From assembly GCF_029784155.1 (NCBI RefSeq), contig NC_073693.1, positions 352,241,117 to 352,305,116 of the forward strand: DNA of 64,000 nucleotides, given 5' to 3'. Position 1 is the first letter of the stretch. Each line of letters starts with the position of its first letter. Positions 12,233 through 23,218 of the stretch are shown piece by piece. Position numbers and translations under genes: made by a program. Under the pieces are notes generated by a model. The model worked only from the letters and a program-made list of their open reading frames with translations. It was not told the DNA's origin and did not search any database. Source of the DNA: Uranotaenia lowii. Taxonomy: Eukaryota; Arthropoda; Insecta; Diptera; Culicidae.

Positions 12233-14612
12233 TTTTCAGTTAATTCAGAATTTAAAGCATTATATTTTAATATTAAAATTCTTGTTCTCGATTAAAAAAG
12301 TTTTTAAAGGCGTGACGTCACAATGCATCCATTTTTATTAGTTTTTTGTTCTGAAAACAGCACATTTTCGATTTGTACGTTCTCAATAAAGAAAATAACG
12401 TAATAAATTTTGATTAAAAATTAAAGGTTGAAAAATGCTTTTAAAACAGAGTTTTTTTTTTAAATAATGAAAAATAAGAACTGCGCAAATACTGGTATGT
12501 CGCCTGGAATGGATCCTATTTCCTAACAATTTAAATTCGATTAAATTTCAAAAATTAAAAAAAGAGAATTTAAAAAAAATATGATTTGAAAAATTCACTT
12601 GAACAAATTATTAATTAGCTCAGATCGACACGTTTAAAACTGATAAAAGATACATCGATCGTTCAACTTTTTTGGATAAGTTATATTTTTGTTCATATTT
12701 TTATGGTGGATTAGAGCTTCGCTTGCACTTGCCAGTAATTGCTCTGGTATTCCTCACAAGTATTTTGAGCCAATCAAATCAAACAAACATAATTATCATT
12801 GTTGCCATTTTATATCGGAAGTTGCCTATTTGTTGATTTTATAATCTTAGATATTTTCAAGATCGAAGAAAAATCATGAATAACAAAACTTTGATTTCAG
12901 GAAAAAAGTGAGTACAAGCCCCTTTCGTTTTAGGTATCATTAGATTTTGGCTATATTCGATTTTGGCAACATTCGTATTTGACACATTGGACGGTTTTTT
13001 GGAACGGCACTTACCCTACAGTTTTCGCTATAACATGACCCTTATAATTTTGACAAGCACCATGAATACGTTTTTACGTTCTTGAATGATGCTTAAATAC
13101 AACAACAAAAACAAAAAAAATTTCAAATAAATTATTAAGTACTCAAATAAGGCAAAAATGATAACAATATTTTAAAATTACAAATATCAAACAAATACAA
13201 ACAAAAGCTATAAAATGACGTAAAAGAACTAAAACACGCTAGAATGACAAAAATGACAAAAAAAAAACAAACATTATAATCAAAACAAGAAAATTGCTAA
13301 ATGCATCAGAAACTAGATTAGAAAAATTATAAAACGACTAAAAAATGGTAAAAAGGTGACTATGAATAAAATGAATGATGTTAATGATAATAATAATAGT
13401 GTTTTTGTTTTAATAAATGAAAAAAAGTTGAAAAAAAAACCGTTCGGTTGTGTTGCCAAAATCGAACCGTTTTTTTTTAAACTTTTTTCAAATATATATG
13501 AATTTGAAAAAAGAATGGAATTTTTAATTCCAGTAGATTTCGTAACTTAGAAATTGTGTGCATTATCAGCCAAAATTGAAAAATTAGTTAAATATTAACT
13601 CTAAAATGAAAAAATATCATCAAATTTATATGTGTGTGTTTCTTATAAATTCAAACATCTGAATGCCATTGAACATAATATAAAAAGATAACATAAAAAA
13701 TCATATTTTGAACATTATTTCCGAACTCGAACTGAGTTTAAAGAACCACACCAACCATATAGTCATTCATATTTTTAGATTATTTACATAATGATAATTT
13801 AAATTAAAAGGTATAATCCTGCGAATATTCCGCTAGATTTTGTCTATCACCTTTTGGTGCTATGGCTCTTATAATTTTAAAATTAAGCATTTTAAACGAA
13901 ACGCATCTGATAAATTTATAAACTTATTTAAAAATAGAAAATGATTTAAATCTATTTATTATCCCTAATTTCTTAAAGGTTAAAGATTTTGCCTATATTT
14001 TATAATTTCAGATATACAATGCTTTTGAAAAAAAAATAATTCGACAATTTTTGAAACTAGTTTATTTCTGATTTCACAAAAGGGCGTTTTTCATTTTTCA
14101 AGAAAAAGAAAATACTTCAATTTATTTAACATCTATGTAGAAGACTGCAAAACGTTTTGTTTTTTTTTTTAAATATCTGGAATTCATTTTGGTTTGAAAT
14201 TTCTTTGAAATTTGGTCAAATTCCTCCAAAATCCTCAAAATTCAGAGAGAATACTTTTGTAACTTTTTCTCAAAAGTCAAAATTGAAAGTTTTTTATTTA
14301 ATCAAAACCTTTATTTTCAATGTCTTCGTAACATTTTTATAGTTAAAAAAATGCACAAATTTTTCAATACTCTCAAATCAGCCAAAATCCGCTCCTAATT
14401 TTGATGCACCCATGATTTTTGATGCCGTAGGCTATCAGAAGTTTATCCTTCATCGCATCATTTTTGAATTATTTCTAAAAGATTGAACAAAATTGTAGAT
14501 ATTGTGCCTTTTACGGAATAAAATACAATTCTTAATTTTATTCATACCCCTTTGATGCAAATTTGATACTATTCTTATCAAATGATTAGAATTTAATTTA
14601 TTCATTTCAGAT
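12233..14612. other. Intron interior, no gene recognised
   Basis: AT-rich. The tract at 13240-13275 carries TGACAAAAATGACAAAA, two units of the 9-bp motif that forms the large arrays elsewhere, followed by poly-A. Confidence 0.4.
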
Positions 14613-14615
14613 TAA

Positions 14616-15144
14616 CCCTTTAATGCATGGTGTTTTTTTAAACAACACTTATCAAAATCCAAATATCTTGGAAACGCGTGGATATTTTTGAGTGACATAT
14701 CCACAAAAATATTCTAGAGAATAAAAAAAAAATAGCCCATAATGATTTTGTAACCATTTTTCAATGTGTGATTGAGATAATAAAAAAAGTATGCAAAAAA
14801 ATTGCAAAAAATCAAATTTATTTAATTTTTACAAAATAGTAGTTTTTGAATCGCTGTTATTTCTTCAGGTTTGCAAATACTAACAATTTTTTTAAATCTC
14901 AATCAATCACAAACACCTTCCTGAACCCAATTTACAAGGTTTGAAAAAAAAAAAATCGCAAAACCTTATTGAGATAAATTAAGAATTTCATAACAAAATT
15001 TTCAACTTTGATGGACTATAACTTTTATAAAACTCAAAATAACGACTTTATAGCTGTTCAGTTGTCTTATTCGAATTAAAATTTTATTATTTCAATGAAT
15101 CAATAACTGCTATTCTTATTCAATAAAAGCTATGCATTAAAGGG
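14616..15144. mobile_element. MITE with TAA target duplication (Harbinger-like)
   Basis: The terminal inverted repeat CCCTTTAATGCAT at 14616 is matched by ATGCATTAAAGGG ending at 15144. TAA flanks both sides (14613-14615 and 15145-15147). A TWA duplication is typical of PIF/Harbinger. PiggyBac (TTAA) is less likely because the right flank is TAAA. The element is 529 bp long and has no ORF. Confidence 0.6.
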
Positions 15145-15903
15145 TAAAATAAAGCTTTGAAAAAAAGATATTTCATTATTCTATTTCAGAATTAAATTAC
15201 GATTTAAAAAAAAATTTGGGCCACAATTAACAAGGGGAAATCAATTTTTTTGCAAACGTATAGGGTAACGGACTTATTTTGGACCGGGTACATATTTGGA
15301 CCACCTTGCAGCATTTTTTTTCTAATGTTTCTATCATAAATCATGTTTATCATTAAACTTTGAACAAATATAGTTAAAGCTACTTCTTTTGATTCTAATC
15401 ATATCGAACATTCCATTTAAATAAGCTGATAAGGGAGAGAAAATTGAAAAAAAAAATGTTTTGATTTTTCACAGTTGTGCTGAATAAAGCACATTTCAAG
15501 AGGACGTGCCATTATTGGAGTCAACTTTCAAGAGATTTTCTGCATAACTGTGATGGATTTAACAACTACAAACATGTTCACAGCTGCGATAAAACACTTG
15601 AAAACTAGTTTGCAAGCTCGAAGACCCAAAAAAACATGTTTAATAGCAATTTGACCCATGTCGGAAATAGGTTCTACTTATTTCCTTAGGGAATTATTTT
15701 GGACCACTCAACATAACCTGGGTGTTAAACTTGCTGTTAAATATTCATGAACGTAACAAGACATTTTACGATAATATTGCTCATTATAAATAAAATTTAG
15801 AATTATAGTATTGTTTTTTGACTGGATTATTTTTAATTTTTGGGGATTGAAACGGCTTTGTCAGTCAATTGTGGGAATAAAACCGAGTGATTTTTATTAT
15901 TGT

Positions 15904-15942
15904 CCAGACGTTTCGGCCATTTATTGTGGCCTTCTTCAGTGG
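15904..15942 (-). ncRNA. Hammerhead-ribozyme-like motif, left arm
   Basis: Minus-strand copy of the motif at 15995-16033: CCA, CTGAAGA, helix II GGCCA/TGGCC with a 7-nt loop, GAAAC, GTC, TGG. Confidence 0.5.
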
Positions 15943-15994
15943 GTAATAATTGCCGGGTTCGTTTTTCGTCTAAAACGAACCTGACAATTATTAC

Positions 15995-16033
15995 CCACTG
16001 AAGAAGGCCACAATAAATGGCCGAAACGTCTGG
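15995..16033 (+). ncRNA. Hammerhead-ribozyme-like motif, right arm
   Basis: Helix I CCA (15995-15997) pairs with TGG (16031-16033). Core CTGAAGA is at 15998-16004. Helix II is GGCCA/TGGCC (16006-16010 and 16018-16022). GAAAC is at 16023-16027 and GTC at 16028-16030. Compared with 1559-1596, helices I and II have changed with pairing kept. One extra A lies before helix II. Confidence 0.5.
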
Positions 16034-16103
16034 ACAATAATGAAAATCACTCGTTTTTATTCCCACAATTGACTGACGAAGTCGTTTCAATCCCCAAAAA
16101 TTT

Positions 16104-17487
16104 GGAATTATGGCATTCACTTCTGTGGGGCTCTTTCCGGAATCAACCAGAGAACCGACCCGACAAATCTGGATTCCTTTTGCCCCTGCTATTCTCAGCG
16201 CGGCAAAAGCACACTGCCTCTATTTCGCACGACGGACAAACGAATGACGAATCAGGAGGCAATACCCATCTGAGGGAAAGGGGGAGTTAGAGTGAGAAAG
16301 GTTTCAATCGTGGCAGATCTGACAGATCTTACAATGCTGGCGAATAGTGCTGCCAGTTGTATTGTTTGACTTTATTGAACATTTGTCATAATTCATCAAC
16401 GCATTTCCCACAACTTCAATCGACAAAAAACCAAGCCAACCATTCCTTTAACTTACTTTTTGTACACTATGCTTTAAACCACGTTAATCTTATAATCCAC
16501 ATTAATGGCAACTGTTTGATAAGCCGCTGCCAAAAGCTACAGGTAAAGAAGCTTAAAAACTTGAAAAAAACTGGACATGCACCAAGTTCATATGAAGTCA
16601 TTATTTTTAATGCTTCATGAAAAATTATTGACAGTTTGGTCTAAAAGTTACAACCACTCAGGATTGATTATCGAGAAAAAATGCTTCGTTAGATAGAAGT
16701 GGAAACATCAACCCCGTCTAATGAAGGGATTGGGAAAAAAGACAACAAATCGGCAAATATGTAACGAGTTTATTTTTATAACAGTTGAAATATCTCAGTG
16801 AAAAATGTAGAACAATTTTAACAAAAAATATATTGATCTATAGCTATGAGATAGCCTTAATATGTTCCAAAACTAAGGAAAAAAAGTGCAATTGGGTTAA
16901 AATCCCAAGAAAAAAAGTACTTAAAATCTAGTTTTTACGCCCCTGCGGTTATGCAATTTTTGAAACAAAAAAAAACTGTTGGAAATTTACTCTAACGATA
17001 ATTTTTCTCCTAGAATAAAAGTTGATTTCAAGATAAAACTGAACTTTTGTGAAGTTTTCAGCGAAAAAAATTGGCTTTTAGATGGTTAAAAATAGTTCTT
17101 GCACATTTTTATCTTTTTTGAATCTGTGTTTTCTACAGAACTGAAGCTAAACCAAATCCATTAAGGTTTTGGAAGTCAAATGCATCAATTGATGTCGCGG
17201 AGTTGATGATGTCAGATTTTGTTAACTTATCATTGGGTCGCCTGAACAAGATTTGCGTTCTAAAAATTGACTCTAAAGATAAGCCAACTGGTCAGAATTT
17301 AACACTGCAGAACAAATTTCGTCGAGATTGCAGTGTGCTGTCGGAATTTCCAAAATATTTGAAACACACTATATAAAGGATGAGTTTTTCTATTTTTACT
17401 CTATTCTTATCGAAAATATCTGTTTTCAGTATAAGAAGTTATAGAAAACGAACAGACGGTTACAGCAAGAAATATTCAACAAACAAG
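16104..17487. other. Body of the TA-flanked element, no ORF
   Basis: No transposase-like frame. Short ORFs at 16069-16290 and 16357-16620 look random. Confidence 0.4.
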
Positions 17488-19556
17488 CACGGTGTCTCTG
17501 ATGGAACGATTTTATTTATCGAAAATTAGCATCGCTAATTTTTGCACCATTCGAAAGCTGGGACTTTCCCCTTTCATTTGAGCCCAAATTTGAAATAATC
17601 CACCGGGGGGTCTAGAACATTTTATTTTTTTGAAGATTTTTTAACCTTTTTAACAGTTTTTTCAAAGACAAAATCATACTCATCACTGTGGAAATGCTCG
17701 TCTTACCTTTAGCGTAAATCCAACGTCATATGTTAATAACATGATTTAATAGGAAATTTCCCTGGCTACAATTTTGTCGAAGACATCAAAGTGATACAAA
17801 TTGGAAGAAAAGCGTTGGAATGTCACAAACAGAGTGATTATTATTTCATTTGAAAAATCTAATAAAACTTCTCACCACTGATTGTACTATGACCAGAAAA
17901 AATATTCTACGAGCTTAGTTATTGATTGTAGAGTGTATAAATGTTCAAAACGGTTTATTGGCAATAGAAAATCAATCTTTTACATAAAATTGATCAGGAT
18001 TATCTGAAGTTATGAGCATTTTTGGGGTTTTATCATCCCGGAACAAATATGACATTCTTTTTTTTTGTCTAATTTTTCAAAAAATCCCAAAGTAAGGGAT
18101 AAATAAAGTTTAAGGTATTTTTTTCCAATGTATTGAAAATTTGAATAAATTTTTAATTTGAATTTAAAGCATTTCAAGCCACTGCTTTAAATACTGTTCA
18201 TGACACGATGTTATATTTTGTTTTCATAGAAGAAAAAAAAAACATTTTTGAGGAAAGCCAAAAATGCAGAAATCCACAGACAAATGTTTGCAGTGTTCCA
18301 TAGTATCGGATAAAAACCCATGTTTTTTTTATTTTATCTAGGATATTTGAAAAAAAAAATCATCAATTTGAACAAACGCAAAATTTTAAGAAAACGAAAT
18401 AAAAAGTTCGCAAAAAATCTGTTGACTTCAGATCTGACAACTCAAAGTGAATTGAGAGAATATTTTCAGATTAAAGTATTACATCAAATCAACCTCTTAT
18501 AATAGTTGAAAACAGAGTTGATGTTGAGATTTTGTAATCTTATTTTTCCTTTTAATAAAAAAAAATCAATATAAGACATTTGGTTTAGTTCGTGTACTTT
18601 CGAGAAAAATGAACAATCTAGAATTTTTGCTTGAAAACTTAAATTCGACCACATTTTAACATACACGAGTGCCTCCAAAAACACCAATTTATGCAAACAA
18701 ACATAAACAATGGGTTGAATTTTTTTTTTAATTTTTTTTATGACACTTTATATCACTTGTGATACCCGTGTCTAAGGTTTAACAATTAATCAAAAGTGAA
18801 AAGTATGAAAACCTTACGAAATCATCAAACAGGATGAAAGATTTTCAACAAAGATGTTTGATTTTGAAATCCAAATGAATTATTGAAAATTGGGCTGTAA
18901 TGTAAGAAGTAAATCTAATTTTTTTCCTAATCCCTAATGTTTGTTCAAACTAACTTAGCTCAGAATATAAATAACTAAATTTTCAAGAGAGGCGGGAGAC
19001 ATTTTTTCCAGAATAAAACCCTACAAATGTTTATAATTTCAGATAATCCTGATCAATTTCATGTAAAAGATTGATTTTTTATTGTAAATGAAATGTTTTG
19101 AACATTTATGCACTCTACAATCAATAACTAAGCTCGTAGAATATTTTTTTTTGTCATAGTACAATCAGTGGTGAGAAGTATTATTAGATTTTTCAAAGAA
19201 ATAATAATCACTCTGTTTGTGACATTCCAACGCTTTTCTTCCAATTTGTATCACTTTGATGTCTTCTACAAAATTGTAGCTAGGGAAATTTCCTATTAAA
19301 TCATGTTATTATCATATGATGTTAGATTTACGCTAAAGGTAAGACGAGCGTTTTCACCGTGATTAGTATGATTTTGTCTTTGAAAAAACCGTTAAAAAGG
19401 TTAAAAAATCTTCAAAAAAATAAAATGTTCTAGACCCCCCGGTGGATTATTTCAAATTTGGGCTCAAATGAAAGGGGAAAGTCCCAGCTTTCGAATGGTG
19501 CAAAAATTAGCGATGCTAATTTTCGAAAAATAAAGTTTTCTCCCAGAGACACCGTG
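17488..19556. mobile_element. Transib-like foldback element, non-autonomous
   Basis: The long inverted arms (about 540 bp each, 17488-18030 and 19015-19556) begin CACGGTGTCTCTG at both ends. A 5-bp direct repeat ACAAG flanks the element (17483-17487 and 19557-19561). A CACNRTG start plus a 5-bp duplication is the Transib signature. The roughly 1-kb centre has no transposase. It shares CACGGTG with the element at 30384-33955. Confidence 0.6.
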
Positions 19557-20205
19557 ACAAGTGTACCCAAATAGCGGCTGAGGAAAATAAAAAAAAAAAG
19601 TTTGTTCAGGAATAAATTAACGTGAACAAACAAAACTTGACTACAAGAATAGGAAAGGATAAGATTAACTGAATTATTCACATAATTGCTCATCAATCGC
19701 TGTCATAAATATAGCAAAATTTAGAAACAAAAAACTTATTTAGTTTAAGGGTGGTCCAAAATAGGTCCAGTGGGTGGTCCAAAACAGAAACCTGGTGGTC
19801 CAAAATACCGACCAGAGTAATAATCGAAAAAACGACTTTTTAGGCTTAAATCGTGCTACATTGCAACAAACGACGATATGTTTTGATAGGAAAAGCCTTG
19901 ATCTTCGTAATGAACGGATAAAGCAATCGAAAATTATAACATGAACTTTTTTAATTCAGAAAATAGCACAGCCACTCCCCAAAGCGATCCAAAATTGGTC
20001 CGTTACCCTAGTTGTCGAATAAGAATCATTAAAATTTCTCTAGCTCTAAGACCGCGCCTGGTCTCAGGTGAAATTTGGTGAAGTCGTGTCTCATGAAAGG
20101 GGGCGGTGGCGGCTGGTGAAGAAAAGACAAGAAGTGTTTGCACAGGAATTAGTTTGGCTTTGATACAACTTGTGGTTTTAGAGTGATGAGAATTCAGGTA
20201 TTTTA

Positions 20206-20244
20206 AGCGTTCCCAGCGAGAAGTTTCTCTTTTAAGGGAACGCT
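20206..20244 (-). other. 3' UTR stem-loop of the LINE
   Basis: AGCGTTCCC (20206-20214) and GGGAACGCT (20236-20244) form a perfect 9-bp stem with a 21-nt loop, 39 bp downstream of the ORF2 stop. Some LINEs use a 3' structure for recognition by their own reverse transcriptase; that role here is inference. Confidence 0.45.
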
Positions 20245-20282
20245 GGCTGACAGGCTACCGGAAACCGGACTGTTGGTTTAGT

Positions 20283-23183
20283 TCATAGCATGAACGTTTC
20301 CAAAATGGATCTCATGTGTTGCTTGATCAGGGCTTTAAATTTGATGATGTTCCTTTCAGAACGTACGTTTACAGGTAGTCGGTTGTAACAAACCTTACCA
20401 TAGTAAGTGAAGGCTTTCTTAGCGAATTCAGTGGTAGGTTGACTTACATACAGGCTACTTTGATTTCTCAAAGAATACCTGTGATCAGGACGTTCGTAAT
20501 TTTGGTTGTGATGTGCAAGTGGGTTTTGCAGGTGGTTGTGGATTATAGATGCTGCTTGTAGCTCCCTCAGTGCGTTGATTGGCAAAGTAGATTCGTCTGC
20601 TTCGGCATACAGGTTCATAGTAGGATACAATCTAGGTCGCTTGTATACAGCTTTCAAACAACGGTTTTGAGCTGTCTGAAGAGGTTTGAGTCTTGAACGG
20701 CTAGCAGCTCCCCAGATGAATATTAGATATTTGAGCTTGGATTGGACAAACGCATGGTACATAATGGAGAGTTGTTTTACAGGTATAAAGCTACTGATTT
20801 TCCAAAACAGACCACTTGCCGACGTAACATCACTCTTCAATTTTTGTATGTGGTTTGTCCATTTTAACGCTGAATCGATGGTCAGTCCAAGATAAGTGAA
20901 TTCAACTACTCGTTCAATCTTCTCGGAATCGACAATTAGGTCGCATTGTCCTGTATCAGCAATTCGGAAAGGTGATAAAACCATGTGTTTCGTTTTAGAT
21001 AGATTTAAAGACAACATGTTCTCGCTGAAGTATTCCTGAAGTAGTCTCATATCTTCAGCTTTGTGCTGGATCATTACATCGAGATTTTCTTCAGTGTAAA
21101 GAAGACAGGTATCATCGGCAAATAACAGTGGTTTCCCATGAAGATTTAAGTTTGGCAGATCATTAACGTAGATTAGGAACAACAAGGGACCCAAATTACT
21201 GCCTTGAGGCACTCCTACTTTGAGAGGACGGAGGTCACTTTGAAAGCCATTCAGCTTTACGTATTGGTTTCTATTTGACAGAAAGCTTTTCATAAGGTCA
21301 TGCGCAGGGCCACGTATTCCATAGTATTCTAATTTTTTCAGAAGAATCGAGTGGTCAATAGTGTCAAATGCCTTTTTGAGATCCAGAAAAAGGAGGCCAT
21401 TTTTCTTTTTGGCTTCAATTGCATGATAAATTTCAGCGAATAAATCTGAAATTGCGGTTGTGGTGCTTGATCCTAAGCGAAATCCATATTGAAACTCATA
21501 GAATGTACTATTTTGTCGGAAGAAATCGGTTATACGAGAGACCAACATTTTTTCGAGAAGTTTACTCAAAACTGGCAGAACTGATATCGGACGATAGTTG
21601 TTGGAATCTGTTTTTGGTCCTTGTTTATGAACCGGTACAACTCTGGCAGTTTTTAGGCAATCTGGAAATCTTCCGTTTGAAAGGCTTTCGTTAAAGACGT
21701 CTCTCATTAAATCCGAAAAAATACGGAAATGTCGCTTGATAAAGTGGACCGGAATTCCATCGTCACCCACACTTTTACTGGAATCGAGGTCTTTAATAAG
21801 CAAAATGACTTCTTGTGTACTCGCGGGTCGGAGAAATATTGAGTTTTGAAGAGGGGTTAAGGTCTGGAATCTATTAACATCACCACGACTTGTGATCGTT
21901 GCAGCAAGCTGGGGTCCAATGTTACTGAAAAACTCGTTAAACTCGTTTGCAACCATTAGTTGATCCTCAATTAGATTGCCGCCAACATTCAGCTTAATTT
22001 CTTTACTCATGATTTTCGATGTTCCTGCAAGTGTGTTGAGGCATTTCCACATATTTTTGGAAGAAACGTTGCTGAATAAGTTTCTGAAGTACTCTCGTTT
22101 AGTATCTTCTTTTAGTTTTTGGAGTCTTTTAGAAGTGTACTTCAATAGATCACGAAGATAGGTACTATTTGGATTTCGTTTGAATTTACCAAGAATTTTA
22201 TCCTTCATTTTCATCCACTTCCAAATATCTAGCGTGATCCAAGGGCAAACCCCTTTAACCTTCGCTTTTATTTTATAAACTGTAGAGCATTCTTCTTTCA
22301 ATCTCTTATACAATTCGATAATTTTATTTAGTCGTTCGTGGGGTGGGCAGTTGTTCATGGTGCTTACATTTGTTTCAAATTTCTCATTGAGTAGATCATT
22401 TCGTACAACAACTTTTTCAAGCTCCTGAAAGCAGATGGTTTTTCGCATACTGACTGATGAAATTATGCAGCAGTGGTCACTGATATCCGTGAAAAGAGTT
22501 TCATTTAAGACCCTAGATTGAAGAGGCTCGGAGCATAGAACGTGGTCCAATATGTTACTACTTGTGGGTCTCGTAACATGCGTATTTGTGACATAGAAAT
22601 TGTACGATTTAAGAAGTTCTATATACTCAACAGAGTTTGGCGCGGTGGTATTGTTCACGGGAATATTTATATCGCCGACTATCACGCAAGGAGTCCTTGG
22701 GTTAGAGTTTGACAAAATAGTTTCAAGTTTGACAAAAAAGTTTGTAATACTGTACGAAGGAGGCCTATATATCGCATGTACACTTATAGATTGTTCATTG
22801 ATCTTTAGAGTAATGTGAATATGGTGAAACCCAGCTTCAAGTTCACAGCTGATCTGCTCATATTTAAGCCTATTTTTTATGTACACAGCAAGACCGCCAC
22901 CCATACTCTCGTTTCTACAGGAGAATATGCTTTTATAGTCGGGGATGTTGAGGAGATGTGAACGATTTTCTTTTACCCATGTCTCCCCCAGGATAATGAC
23001 ATCCATCGTTTCTGTCAACTGATGCAAAATTAATTTCAAATCATCGAATTTTGATAAATTGTTTAAGCCTCTAGTATTGAGTTGAAATATTTTAAGTGTG
23101 CTACAGTTTTTCCAAGTATTACATTTATTTTTATTTAATTCATCAATATTATTATAATAGTAATTATTCGAAGAAAAATCCAT
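20283..23183 (-). CDS. LINE ORF2: endonuclease and reverse transcriptase
   Basis: A 966-residue protein. Residues 30-245 form an apurinic-type endonuclease: LNTRGL, GETWV, YRPPS, VGDINI and the closing SDH at 235-237. Residues about 500-760 are the reverse transcriptase: NNYRPISVLPVLSKLLEK, QYGFRLGSST, DLKKAFDTIDH, GVPQGSNLGPLLFLIYVNDL, and the catalytic FADD at 688-691. The C-terminal 200 residues match the usual post-RT region of Jockey/CR1-group LINEs. There is no internal stop or frameshift, so the copy may be recent. Its role is target-primed reverse transcription of the element's RNA. Confidence 0.9.
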   Translation of the reverse strand: MDFSSNNYYYNNIDELNKNKCNTWKNCSTLKIFQLNTRGLNNLSKFDDLKLILHQLTETMDVIILGETWVKENRSHLLNIPDYKSIFSCRNESMGGGLAVYIKNRLKYEQISCELEAGFHHIHITLKINEQSISVHAIYRPPSYSITNFFVKLETILSNSNPRTPCVIVGDINIPVNNTTAPNSVEYIELLKSYNFYVTNTHVTRPTSSNILDHVLCSEPLQSRVLNETLFTDISDHCCIISSVSMRKTICFQELEKVVVRNDLLNEKFETNVSTMNNCPPHERLNKIIELYKRLKEECSTVYKIKAKVKGVCPWITLDIWKWMKMKDKILGKFKRNPNSTYLRDLLKYTSKRLQKLKEDTKREYFRNLFSNVSSKNMWKCLNTLAGTSKIMSKEIKLNVGGNLIEDQLMVANEFNEFFSNIGPQLAATITSRGDVNRFQTLTPLQNSIFLRPASTQEVILLIKDLDSSKSVGDDGIPVHFIKRHFRIFSDLMRDVFNESLSNGRFPDCLKTARVVPVHKQGPKTDSNNYRPISVLPVLSKLLEKMLVSRITDFFRQNSTFYEFQYGFRLGSSTTTAISDLFAEIYHAIEAKKKNGLLFLDLKKAFDTIDHSILLKKLEYYGIRGPAHDLMKSFLSNRNQYVKLNGFQSDLRPLKVGVPQGSNLGPLLFLIYVNDLPNLNLHGKPLLFADDTCLLYTEENLDVMIQHKAEDMRLLQEYFSENMLSLNLSKTKHMVLSPFRIADTGQCDLIVDSEKIERVVEFTYLGLTIDSALKWTNHIQKLKSDVTSASGLFWKISSFIPVKQLSIMYHAFVQSKLKYLIFIWGAASRSRLKPLQTAQNRCLKAVYKRPRLYPTMNLYAEADESTLPINALRELQAASIIHNHLQNPLAHHNQNYERPDHRYSLRNQSSLYVSQPTTEFAKKAFTYYGKVCYNRLPVNVRSERNIIKFKALIKQHMRSILETFML

Positions 23184-23218
23184 AATATTAAATCAAAGTA
23201 GTGCTGGTTTCTCAGTTT

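Larger units (their letters stand above)
15835..16103. mobile_element. Penelope-like long hairpin (head-to-head repeat)
   Basis: Two arms of about 130 bp (15835-15965 and 15973-16103) are near-perfect inverted copies separated by a few bases. Each arm carries one hammerhead-like motif. The arrangement fits opposed terminal repeats of a Penelope-like element. It is inserted inside the TA-flanked element. Confidence 0.6.
15263..20008. mobile_element. TA-flanked DNA element with nested insertions
   Basis: Ends are GGGTAACGGAC at 15263 and its complement GTCCGTTACCC ending at 20008, each flanked by TA. Subterminal motifs with GGTCCAAAAT / ATTTTGGACC recur near both ends (15277-15303, 15700 and 19748-19812). 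A Penelope-like hairpin and a Transib-like foldback sit inside; without them about 2.4 kb remains. No transposase ORF is seen, so it is non-autonomous. The superfamily is not certain. Confidence 0.55.

Noticed and set aside
14613..15147. PiggyBac-type MITE
   Set aside because: The left flank could be TTAA before CCC, but the right flank is TAAA, so a TAA duplication fits better.
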